DNA from: Saprospiraceae bacterium
GTDB taxonomy: Bacteria > Bacteroidota > Bacteroidia > Chitinophagales > Saprospiraceae
DNA: 64,000 bases
Reading direction: 5' to 3'
Assembly (NCBI GenBank): GCA_016710115.1
Contig: JADJLN010000007.1
Location: 186,001-250,000, forward strand
A model generated the notes under the pieces. That model saw only the letters and a program-made list of their open reading frames with translations. It had not been told where the DNA came from and ran no database searches. Shown in pieces: positions 1 through 7,498 of the stretch; within the stretch, counting starts at the first letter, position 1; each line of letters starts with the position of its first letter. A program made the position numbers and the translations under genes.

Positions 1-1316
1 TCACTTCACTGATCAGGTCGTCTGCGTCAACGACGGTACCCTCTCTGGATTTCATCCGGCCGGTGGGCAGTTCAACCATCCCGTAAGACAGATGGAACAG
101 ACCATCGGCATAAGGTACACGCAGCCGCTTGAGGATGGAAAAAAGGACTTGAAAGTGGTAATTCTGTTCATCTGCCACCACATAGACCATGCGGTTGGCC
201 TGGAAATCCCGATACCGGTCTTCTGCCGTGCCCAAATCCGGGTCATGTACACAGACGTACCATCACTGCGGAGGAGGATCTTTTTTCCAGGCCTTCTGCA
301 GTGAGATCGATCCACACTGAACCGTCTTCCTCTTGATAGAACACATTCTCCCCCAATCCTTTATCGACAATATCACGACCGAGCAGATACGTTTCCGATT
401 CGTAATAGGACTTGTCAAATGTCACCCCCAGGGCAGCGTAGGTCTGGTCGAAACCCGCATAAACCCAGCCGTTCATCATCTTCCAGATCTCCCGTACTTC
501 CGGATCGTTCTGTTCCCATTGCACCAGCATCTCCCTGGCCTCAGCACCCAGGGCCGATACTTCGTTGAAGTAGCTGTTCTTGTAGGCTTTGAAAAACTCT
601 TCACGCGACTTGCCGGGTTCACCTTCCTTTTGATTCAACAGATGAGCTTCCCAAAGAGCGGTGGCTTCTTCTGTAGTTTGCCAGGATGCATATTCCTGTT
701 TGAATGCTTCCTCGAATCGGATGTAGAAATCTCCGACAAGGTGATCACCCTTTTTTCCACTGTTTTCAGGGGTAATGCCCTCACCAAACCGCTGCCAGGC
801 CAGCATACTCTTGCAGATGGCAATACCCCGATCATTGACCACCTGCACGCGAACGACATCATATCCTGCGCGTTGAAGAATCTGGCTCATGGACCAACCC
901 AGAAGTATGTTCCGTACATGGCCAAGATGAAGTGGCTTATTGGTGTTCGGTGATGCATACTCGACAAGAACACGTTCATTTCTGGGTTGAAAAGCCGGTA
1001 AAGCATCAGCCGAAAGCTCCTGTAGATAGTTCAGCCACACGGAGGTTTGCATTTCGATATTCAGAAACCCTTTGATCACATTATACGAGGTCACCAGATG
1101 GCTGCATTCGGCGAGGAGCAGGTCACCAATTTCGATAGCGATCTCATCGGGCGATTTTTTTGCAGCTCGGGTCAACGGAAAGGTGACCAGGGTATAGTCG
1201 CCAGTGAATTCTTTGCGCGTTGGCGACAGGGGTATGTCCTCACGAGTGAAGACATGCTGGTACATGCGTTGAATCAACGGAATGATTGCCGATTGCAGCT
1301 GATGAAGAGGATGCAT
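1..1316 (-). CDS. argS: Arginyl-tRNA synthetase, 3' end beyond the window, two frame breaks
   Basis: Class I arginyl-tRNA synthetase, which charges tRNA-Arg with arginine in the cytoplasm. The N-terminal tRNA-recognition domain (about residues 1-100) is followed by the ATP-binding signature HLGH at residues 130-133 (context NTNKPLHLGHVRN). The reading frame breaks near base 285, in an A run after GLEK, and again near 243, in a G run. Across both breaks the expected family text continues (KILLRSDGTSVYMT, then GTAEDRYRDFQANRMVYVV, then GMVELPTGRMKSREGTVVD, which contains the KMSKS-like KSREG loop). Each break is repaired by one added base, so I read them as sequencing errors in an essential gene. 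The start is an ATG at 1316 with a natural N-terminus. The C-terminal anticodon-binding part lies outside the window to the left. Confidence 0.93.
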
Positions 1317-1370
1317 GTGTGACCTGTTCTACAATGAAACGGCAAAAATACGTTTCCTCTGGTTGGGAGA

Positions 1371-1826
1371 CTATGCCCGACTTGTCTTCCGGTATAAAAC
1401 GATCCTGCCGGGCACGCAATCCATTCCATCCACCCGACCCTGCCACTTTCCTTGCAGGTAACGAATATCCTTTTTTCGCTTGACAACCAGTTGATACGAC
1501 TTGATGCAATAGGACATATTTTCCAGTTCCTTCTGGTTGAGCACCAGACCGTCTTCAAGTGTCAGAAAAAATCCCTGATAAACTTTCCCGGTAATCTCCG
1601 TTTTAATATACACATCATCTCGTTGCCTGATCTCGACATATCCAGACAGATCATTACCGATGACTTTGAGGTACAGTTGCATGTCGTATTCCGGTCGGAC
1701 GCCGCCTTCTTCCTGCGTCAGGATGCCTTCCCATGTTCCATCCAGATCAAGCGGAATGGATTGGGCAGCAAGCGAGATCATGATGCCGCCAAACAGGATG
1801 GGCAAAATGATTCGTAAGAATATCAT
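1371..1826 (-). CDS. Hypothetical secreted protein, 151 aa
   Basis: Not recognised as a named family. The first 20 or so residues form a hydrophobic signal peptide ending near SLAAQS, so the product is probably exported to the periplasm or outer membrane. The body reads as a small beta-rich domain (LDLDGTWEGILTQEEGG, YLKVIGNDLSGYVEIR, ITGKVYQGFFLTLEDG), reminiscent of lipocalin-like or extracellular binding domains that begin with a GTWEG motif; that resemblance is only by eye. The ATG overlaps the rsmD stop codon by four bases (ATGA at 1823-1826), so it is almost surely translated together with rsmD. The ORF is intact. Confidence 0.7.
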   Translation of the reverse strand: MIFLRIILPILFGGIMISLAAQSIPLDLDGTWEGILTQEEGGVRPEYDMQLYLKVIGNDLSGYVEIRQRDDVYIKTEITGKVYQGFFLTLEDGLVLNQKELENMSYCIKSYQLVVKRKKDIRYLQGKWQGRVDGMDCVPGRIVLYRKTSRA

Positions 1827-2359
1827 TCGAAAAAACTGAAATGAGTCTGGCCGTACCTTCTCAATTCGGACAGACGCGCATGAGCCGAAAAATCGTGGGA
1901 TGGATCGTGTTCCAGGACGAGAAACCCGTCCGGATTCAAAAATCCCCGATTGATGATCAGATCCGGGATCAGATCAATTTGTGCGAGTGCATACGGTGGG
2001 CCTGCAAAGATGAAGTCATAACCGGAGGCAGGCATGTTGAGAAAGGCAAAAACATCCATATTGCGGATGGTGATGGCCCGATCAATACCCCACGCAGCAG
2101 TGGTCTGCTCCACAAATCGACAGCAGGGTCCATGCAGATCGACATAGGTTACATCCGTACTGCCTCTGGAAATGCACTCGAGGCTGTGATTGCCTGCTCC
2201 GCCAAAGAGATCCAGCACCCGCAATCCATCAAAGTCAATCCGGTGTTGGAGAATATTGTAGAGGGCTTCCTTTGCAAAATCGGTGGTCGGCCGGGTTGGC
2301 CAGTTGTTCGATGGCGGCTTGATCCGCCTTCCTTTCAATTCTCCGCTGATGATTCGCAC
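1823..2359 (-). CDS. rsmD: 16S rRNA (guanine-N2)-methyltransferase RsmD family
   Basis: The RsmD family methylates G966 of 16S rRNA using SAM. The N-terminus MRIISGELKGRRI and the segment RPTTDFAKEALYNIL are typical of the family, and the SAM-binding motif I is LDLFGGAGNHSLE. The catalytic motif IV, normally (D/N)PP(Y/F), reads AGPPY: the Asp codon is replaced by GGC at 2002-2000. This could be a one-base error (GAC to GGC) or a real loss of the catalytic residue. The start is GTG at 2359; the in-register ATG nearby belongs to the frame of the upstream gene. It overlaps the end of the DUF3822 gene by 25 bases, the pairing usual in Bacteroidota, and overlaps the next gene by ATGA. Confidence 0.88.
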   Translation of the reverse strand: MRIISGELKGRRIKPPSNNWPTRPTTDFAKEALYNILQHRIDFDGLRVLDLFGGAGNHSLECISRGSTDVTYVDLHGPCCRFVEQTTAAWGIDRAITIRNMDVFAFLNMPASGYDFIFAGPPYALAQIDLIPDLIINRGFLNPDGFLVLEHDPSHDFSAHARLSELRRYGQTHFSFFE

Positions 2360-3063
2360 ATGACAAAACTACACAAATCAAAAAACTGATGACCGACAGA
2401 TCCAAATGTTTCCGGCAGGTCACGAAAAACTTCCGGAGAAACTATTCGAATTGTTCCAAAGTAACCCTGAATCAGTTCGAATAACGGGGAGTCTATGGTA
2501 AAATGACCACTCAGAAATACAGGTAAATGAACTGGAGATTTCCCCCATTGATCCAGTCCATGCAACATAAAAAAGAGCAGATCATGAATATCCCTGGTAG
2601 GAAAGGAGTTAAAAAACTGAAGATCATTTTCCTCAAATCCCAGGAGATACACCTGTCCGGGAGTGATATGAACCAGCAATCCCGGGCTCTTCTCCTGCAC
2701 CGACAATACATGTGCAGCAAACAGAAGGCCTCTCCATAAAGACAAGATCTGTTCTGTATTTCCAGGTTTTTCCGGCAAACGTTCCAGGCTGAACACCAGA
2801 TTGGCTTGCCATTCGGGGATCGCATTTACGGCAAGACCGACTTGTGCCGGCATGCCGAGTTGCCTCAGATAGGCCGTGGTGTCTTCAGGATCGAAGTACG
2901 AATCGGGAATCAGCGTAAAATGTCTGGAGTGAACAGCAATAAGCGTGTTCGCCGGCTCATCCAGTTCCTCACTTGAAATATCTGATATGGGGCTCCATTC
3001 CGGCCCACCAGATCCAGCCGTCAACTGAATCCGGCCGAACGGATACTGGAGAATAATCGCCAT
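2335..3063 (-). CDS. DUF3822 family protein
   Basis: Conserved Bacteroidota protein of unknown function, usually found just before rsmD, as here. It looks like a degenerate member of the actin-like ATPase superfamily: beta-strand-rich N-terminal half, then LVHITPGQVYLLGFEENDL and FFNSFPTRDIHDLLFFMLHGL, which match the characteristic YN(T/S)FP...D...Y.L segment of DUF3822. No catalytic motif can be named. I prefer the ATG at 3063 (MAIILQYPFGRIQL), because the longer reading from 3108 overlaps the upstream gene by 32 bases. The 3' end overlaps rsmD, implying translational coupling in a four-gene unit running 3658 to 1371. Confidence 0.75.
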   Translation of the reverse strand: MAIILQYPFGRIQLTAGSGGPEWSPISDISSEELDEPANTLIAVHSRHFTLIPDSYFDPEDTTAYLRQLGMPAQVGLAVNAIPEWQANLVFSLERLPEKPGNTEQILSLWRGLLFAAHVLSVQEKSPGLLVHITPGQVYLLGFEENDLQFFNSFPTRDIHDLLFFMLHGLDQWGKSPVHLPVFLSGHFTIDSPLFELIQGYFGTIRIVSPEVFRDLPETFGSVGHQFFDLCSFVMCESSAEN

Positions 3064-3076
3064 CACAGAATCTGGA

Positions 3077-3658
3077 TCATTCCCAGTTGCCTGCCGTATT
3101 GGGCGCAAACATATTGCCGAATTTCACGAGGGCTTCAGGGTCGTATCCATCATCGTATTTGGCAAACCGCTTGTCTCCAAACTTTCCCATGAATACCTTC
3201 CTTGCGACACCGACTTCAACAACATCGACCAACGTACTCTGGTATGTCATGGTATCGGCCTGAATATTAAAGAACTGGCCACCGCCATAGGGTACATAGC
3301 GCAAGGAGTCCACATTCCAGCCCAGCAGGTTGATCGAGTCTTTGGCGGATTTGAATAAGGTATCCCTTCTGATTTTTTCTGTGTTCGTCGGGTCATCCGG
3401 GTCGCCAAAAGCCTGGATGATCATGAACTTGCCGTTCTGAAGAACATAGGCCAGTGTGTCAAAATTGCCGGCATAATGGCCGGTAATGGCACGATACATT
3501 TCTTGTGCCTGTCTGATCCTGGAAAGTTTTTCGATGACAGCAGTTTCACGCTTCGCTTTTTCCGCATTGAACGCGATCGGTTCCTGAATAGAGGTGTATA
3601 ACAGATAGATTCCAAGCAGGATGCCCAGGACGAGCAGGATGTTGATGATCAGGCGCAT
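3077..3658 (-). CDS. Conserved membrane-anchored hypothetical protein, 193 aa
   Basis: Not recognised by name. One N-terminal membrane span (about residues 4-22, LIINILLVLGILLGIYLLY) anchors a domain facing the periplasm. The segment KLSRIRQAQEMYRAITGHYAGNFDTL has the look of the N-terminal helix of pilin/pseudopilin-like or type II secretion-like proteins, where a long helix is followed by a statement of how far processing has gone; this is only a resemblance. The rest has GWNVDSLRYVPYGGGQFFNIQAD and no catalytic motif. It is the first gene of the minus-strand unit leading into DUF3822 and rsmD, and is divergent from tsaD. Confidence 0.6.
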   Translation of the reverse strand: MRLIINILLVLGILLGIYLLYTSIQEPIAFNAEKAKRETAVIEKLSRIRQAQEMYRAITGHYAGNFDTLAYVLQNGKFMIIQAFGDPDDPTNTEKIRRDTLFKSAKDSINLLGWNVDSLRYVPYGGGQFFNIQADTMTYQSTLVDVVEVGVARKVFMGKFGDKRFAKYDDGYDPEALVKFGNMFAPNTAGNWE

Positions 3659-3783
3659 AGATCAGAGTGTGTTTCGATTTGCAATTATAGACAATTTCCG
3701 ATGAATTGAATTTCAACTTTTCTTCATTTTGTCGACATTTCATGACAACTGACGGCCAATGCTCCTGAAATCCGGAATCAGAA

Positions 3784-3791
3784 TACCTTTG
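3784..3791 (+). promoter_or_regulatory. Candidate -7 box (TACCTTTG) for tsaD
   Basis: TACCTTTG matches the Bacteroidota -7 consensus TAnnTTTG exactly and ends four bases before the tsaD ATG. No TTG-type -33 element stands at the usual 17-21 base spacing, so this may be chance. If real, the mRNA would be leaderless. Confidence 0.35.
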
Positions 3792-3795
3792 TCCG

Positions 3796-4803
3796 ATGCC
3801 TGTCATCATCCTTGCCATTGAATCTTCCTGTGATGATACTGCAGCGGCTGTCATCATAGATGGTCGGGTCGTCAGTAACGTTCTGGCTGATCAATCCATC
3901 CATGCTCAGTATGGTGGTGTTGTACCCGAACTGGCATCCCGTGCACATCAGGCCAACATCGTTCCTGTGGTAGATGCGGCTTTACGACAATCTGGCGTAT
4001 CGATCAACCAACTTTCTGCTATAGCCTTTACCCGTGGTCCAGGTTTACTGGGGTCGCTTATGGTTGGTGTCTCTTTTGCGAAAGGGCTGGCTTTGAGCCA
4101 CGGGATCCCGGTCATTGAAGTGCATCACCTTCAAGCTCATGTACTGGCCCAGTTTGCCGATCCTCCTTTCCCTTCATTCCCCTTCCTTTGCCTGCTTGTT
4201 TCCGGGGGACACACCCAGATCATCCGGGTGACGGACCATCTGGCTTTAGAGGTACTGGGGAGTACGCAGGATGATGCCGCAGGAGAAGCCTTTGACAAAG
4301 CGGGCAAACTGCTTGGTCTGGGGTACCCGGCTGGCCCATTGATCGATCAATATGCGAGAAAAGGAATTGTCAGATTTGACTTCCCGCATCCTCAGCTGCC
4401 GTGGTATGAATATAGTTTCTCGGGGATCAAGACGGCGATCCGGTACTTTCTCGAACGGGAAACAGAAAAAGATTCCGGGTTCATAGACGCTCATCTGCCT
4501 GACCTGTGTGCCTCCATTCAGCATCATATCGTTGAGATCCTGCTGGAAAAACTTGTCCTTGCATCAGAACAAACCGGCATCCGGACGGTCACGATAGCGG
4601 GTGGCGTATCCGCCAATTCCCAGTTGCGCACAAGACTTGCGGAGATCGGAGCACAAAAAAAGTGGTCAACATTTGTCCCTGCAATAGCCTACAGTACAGA
4701 CAATGCAGCAATGATCGGGTTAACCGGGTATTACAAATATCTGAAAGGCGAGTTTACAGGCTTGGATGTCAAGCCACTGGCCAGAATTCCGCTAGACGGG
4801 TAG
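3796..4803 (+). CDS. tsaD: tRNA N6-adenosine threonylcarbamoyltransferase TsaD
   Basis: Transfers the threonylcarbamoyl group to A37 of tRNAs that read ANN codons, working with TsaB and TsaE (t6A pathway, cytoplasm). The 335-residue length is normal. Family signatures are in place: ILAIESSCDDTAAAV at residues 5-19, GGVVPELASRAH at 40-51, the metal ligands His111 and His115 in EVHHLQAH, LLVSGGHTQI, the QDDAAGEAFDKAGKLLGLGYP loop and a late STDNAAMIG with a metal-binding Asp. The ATG is fixed by the conserved N-terminus. It is transcribed away from the rsmD unit, and its last 12 bases overlap the end of the convergent DUF697 gene. Confidence 0.97.
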   Translation: MPVIILAIESSCDDTAAAVIIDGRVVSNVLADQSIHAQYGGVVPELASRAHQANIVPVVDAALRQSGVSINQLSAIAFTRGPGLLGSLMVGVSFAKGLALSHGIPVIEVHHLQAHVLAQFADPPFPSFPFLCLLVSGGHTQIIRVTDHLALEVLGSTQDDAAGEAFDKAGKLLGLGYPAGPLIDQYARKGIVRFDFPHPQLPWYEYSFSGIKTAIRYFLERETEKDSGFIDAHLPDLCASIQHHIVEILLEKLVLASEQTGIRTVTIAGGVSANSQLRTRLAEIGAQKKWSTFVPAIAYSTDNAAMIGLTGYYKYLKGEFTGLDVKPLARIPLDG

Positions 4804-5427
4804 CTGATCGAGCAAGGCTTTCTTAAGTCTCTGAAATTCCTCTTCGGTCAGAATGCCCTGTTCTCTCCAGGATGCAAGTTCCCGCATCCGGTCTGTGGCT
4901 TCCTCCGGTTTTGTTTCTGGCCTGGACTCAGCAGAGTTGCCGGTTCCTTCTTCCTTTTTCCAGTCCTTCACGATATCCTTTCCCTTCTCAAAAAGATCTC
5001 GATAGGATTGCTTGAGGGCTGACAGGTCCAGATTGAATAATGTGCCGCCTGCTGCGAGATGCTTCTGAAATGCCTTTCCCAGTCCGTATGTGCTTGCTCC
5101 CGCAAACAGGGATACCGTTACGCCGCCGATCATCCACCCTATCCCGGGTAGTGCCTTCACCAGACTGCGTGCCCCTGCCCGGGCCAAGGTCGATGCCGTG
5201 ATGGATGTGATCAGCGCTTTCCCTCGTGTTTCTTCAAAGTCAATGTCATACACTTTGCACAACTGTCGGACCATGTCCACCTGCAAAGCTGTCACAGCGA
5301 TGACATCCACGATCATGATCGGGATGACTCCTGCACCCATGGACATGACAACATGGTTTCGAATGATCGTTTCGGCGTGCTGATTCTGAGTAGAATTGGT
5401 CATGACTTGAGGGGTATTTGTAATCAT
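4792..5427 (-). CDS. DUF697 membrane protein with C-terminal SHOCT-like segment
   Basis: Residues about 15-140 match the DUF697 (YcjF/EcsC-like) pattern: a polar helix, two or three hydrophobic helices (VVMSMGAGVIPIMIVDVIAV and LPGIGWMIGGVTVSLFAGA) and a conserved Q(V)DMVRQLCKVYDID. These proteins are inner-membrane associated; some partner with GTPases, and their biochemical role is unknown. After a charged linker (about 145-185), the last 30 residues (ASWREQGILTEEEFQRLKKA) form a SHOCT motif, a short helical oligomerisation or targeting element. A purine-rich AAGGAG lies about 12 bases before the ATG, an unusually good Shine-Dalgarno for this phylum. The 3' end overlaps tsaD by 12 bases on the opposite strand. 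Confidence 0.8.
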   Translation of the reverse strand: MITNTPQVMTNSTQNQHAETIIRNHVVMSMGAGVIPIMIVDVIAVTALQVDMVRQLCKVYDIDFEETRGKALITSITASTLARAGARSLVKALPGIGWMIGGVTVSLFAGASTYGLGKAFQKHLAAGGTLFNLDLSALKQSYRDLFEKGKDIVKDWKKEEGTGNSAESRPETKPEEATDRMRELASWREQGILTEEEFQRLKKALLDQLPV

Positions 5428-5507
5428 GTAATGAAGTTATCTCCTTCAAAGTTCCGCACACCCAACACACTCGACCAACACAGTAAAACATTCGGCGAAG
5501 AACATAT

Positions 5508-6538
5508 TCAGCCCTCGGAATGGAAAAATGATCCGGTACAGGTATATGAAACAGGATCGAATCACAAAGTGTTTTAACCATCAAGGGCGCCAGGGATGCC
5601 CCCTTTGTACCCAGGCCATTGATCACAAAAGTATTTGGTGAAGTCGGTAACACCCCGACAAACGGACGCCGGGTCCTCCCCGCCGGACGGATCCCAGACA
5701 GGTGCCCGATCACTTCGTATCGAATATTAAAATATGTCTCCAGAAGCATTCTGATGTTGGCTTCACCGACTGATGTGGGATTTTCGGTCAGATCATTCCA
5801 TTGGTCATAGGTGCCCACCCAGAACATGTCACCTCCATAGGGCACTACCTTGAGTTTGTGATGAATGATTCTATCCGATGGCAGATCGGATGATCGGATC
5901 AGCAATGCCTGGCCCTGATAGGGAGATAAGGGCAAATCCAGACTGTTCACAGGATCAACAGGAGCTCCAATGGCCAGAATCACTGGCAATCGCTCCGGGA
6001 CGGAAGTCATACCGGCATGTGTTTGCAGCACGCGAGGTCCGTGCAACAGGCCGAAATGAGATTTACCCCATTTTGCTTCGACTGCCTGAATGGCCTGCGT
6101 CATGTCGACGCGATAGACAGGAGAGATGAGTCCGAGTTGCTCAACCATACGAAGGCATGGTAAAGATTGTGCCGAGACCGGCTCATGCATATAGGAAGTG
6201 TAGGGTGGTTCTCCCAGCCGCAGACACCAGTTATTGATGTCACCGGGTGTCGGCAGACCTTTTACGATTCCTGTTTCGTGTAATATTTGATGTGCTTCCG
6301 TTTGCAGCGCCTGATAGGTAACAAGAGCCTCGGACAGAAACTGATCGAACCGCCATGAATAGACAAATTTTCGTCCGGTGATCGGGTTCATGATGCCAGC
6401 TCCCGTTAATGATGAAGACGAACCGATCTGCCGGTCAAACCATGCGATCCGTTTGCCTCGAGAAGATAGGTAATCTACCGTCAGTGCTCCGGCCAACCCG
6501 CCACCGACAACGACCAGGTCAATTTCATCCCAGTTCAT
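5508..6538 (-). CDS. FAD-dependent oxidoreductase (DAO-like)
   Basis: An amino-acid-oxidase-like flavoprotein: the N-terminus MNWDEIDLVVVGGGLAGAL carries the GxGxxG-type Rossmann motif for FAD, and the C-terminal part has GIRPAGRTRRPFVGVLP and VINGLGTKGASLAPLM, the second FAD-contact region of the DadA/MnmC-C family. The substrate cannot be told. The start is the ATG at 6538, 14 bases inside the end of the upstream gene. Read literally, the frame runs on to 5246 and would overlap the DUF697 gene by 182 bases with an unfamily-like tail. One added T in the A/T run at 5524-5528 gives a stop at 5508 and about 343 residues, the normal size, so I place the end there. Confidence 0.75.
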
Positions 6539-6887
6539 CAAGATCAGCTCTGCTCTTCGCAGGAAGGGAATCAACAATGAGGTGATAGGAATGATCGATC
6601 AGTTCACAGACCACTAACCGCGGAAGTCCCTGATCGCAAATGACCGTATTCCAATGGACTTTGTTCATATGATATCCAGGCAGGACATCGTGAGGATATT
6701 CTGACCTCAGCTCAATGGCTCTCTCCGGATCACATTTGAGGTTGACCCGACAATCCGGATTGTCCAGACCAGTGATCGCAAAGATCTTGTTCATGACTTT
6801 GAACACGAGTGTATCCGGGCCAAAGGGCAACCCCTCGGAGGCACCGGGTTTGGATAGACAATATTCGCGAAGGGCCTCCAGATGCAT
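6525..6887 (-). CDS. MmcQ/YjbR family protein
   Basis: A small (120 aa) protein of the MmcQ/YjbR fold, which resembles a DNA-binding CyaY-like fold; its cellular role is not settled. The family pattern is clear: LREYCLSKPGASEGLPFGPDTLVFKV, then KIFAITGL, NLKCDPERAIELR, GYHMNKVHWNTV and a closing LIDHSYHLIVDSLP. I start it at the ATG at 6887, because the longer reading from 7001 would run through tRNA-Arg and its promoter on the other strand. It is followed, with a 14-base overlap, by the FAD oxidoreductase. Confidence 0.88.
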   Translation of the reverse strand: MHLEALREYCLSKPGASEGLPFGPDTLVFKVMNKIFAITGLDNPDCRVNLKCDPERAIELRSEYPHDVLPGYHMNKVHWNTVICDQGLPRLVVCELIDHSYHLIVDSLPAKSRADLDELG

Positions 6888-6895
6888 GACCAGGT

Positions 6896-6924
6896 TTGAA
6901 AGGTCGGAAAGATAGCTATTTTTG
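6896..6924 (+). promoter_or_regulatory. Promoter of tRNA-Arg (TTG-N18-TATTTTTG)
   Basis: TTG at 6896-6898 and TATTTTTG at 6917-6924 form an exact Bacteroidota sigma-A type promoter (-33 TTG, -7 TAnnTTTG) with an 18-base spacer. The predicted transcription start is about 20 bases before the mature tRNA 5' end. Confidence 0.7.
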
Positions 6925-6950
6925 CACCTCGATCCGGCATCTGCCAATCC

Positions 6951-7022
6951 GGCCCCGTAGTTCAACGGATAGAATAAGTCATTCCTAATGATTAGATCCA
7001 AGTTCGATTCTTGGCGGGGCTA
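6951..7022 (+). tRNA. tRNA-Arg (anticodon CCT)
   Basis: A full cloverleaf folds by eye: acceptor stem GGCCCCG with CGGGGCT (G1-U72 wobble), D stem GTTC/GAAT, anticodon stem AGTCA-type with loop TTCCTAA, anticodon CCT reading AGG, four-base variable loop AGAT, T arm CCAAG-TTCGATT-CTTGG, discriminator A. The 3' CCA is not encoded. No tRNA-end duplication marking an integrated element was seen nearby. Confidence 0.93.
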
Positions 7023-7498
7023 CAATCACATCCAGAACATCCTGCTGATCTCAATCCGAATTTCTTTCGAAGAGCATCAGGCAAACACTCCCAACACTCG
7101 ATTTCGCCTCATCAGGTAAATTAGCATACCATTTTATAGGTATTTTAGGACTGTAATGCGGCCTTCAACGACCGCAAACAGGAGAAAAATGGTGATTTTT
7201 CTGTCTATCCCCTTTCATTCGATTGAGAAACCCTTTAAATTGAAGCGCTTTCCCAGAGCATATATAATCTGCTTCCGCCAGCGTATTCAAAACTGGTTGG
7301 ATTTCCTATTACATAATCTTTTAATGCGTACATTTACGCTTTGAACCCTCAGGGTAAGGTATGTCAGGTTCTGATGTTCCTGCCCACAATACCCTGGGGC
7401 CCAAAAAACCGATGTGCATGCACTGCGAACACCCCCAAGGAGTTTCCCGGTACGGGAAGCTGTCATTCCATCTGCAACAACCCTCAAATCGAATTGCT
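7023..7498. other. Non-coding stretch between tRNA-Arg and the first giant adhesin
   Basis: No convincing coding region lies here. It must hold the adhesin promoter, but no exact TTG-N-TAnnTTTG is present; the nearest is TACATTTA at 7329-7336. A long imperfect inverted repeat, CCCTCAGGGTA at 7346-7356 with TACCCTGGGG at 7390-7399, could fold in the adhesin mRNA leader. The upstream extension of the adhesin reading frame (7361-7498) lacks any plausible protein character. Confidence 0.5.

Noticed and set aside
5246..5507. An extra 87-residue tail on the FAD oxidoreductase overlapping DUF697
   Set aside because: The tail has no family character and runs in another frame of a clear gene; one added T in a homopolymer gives a normal end.
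6951..7498. tRNA-Arg as an integration site for an island carrying the adhesins
   Set aside because: No integrase and no repeated tRNA 3' end were seen, and base composition and codon style of the adhesins match the rest.
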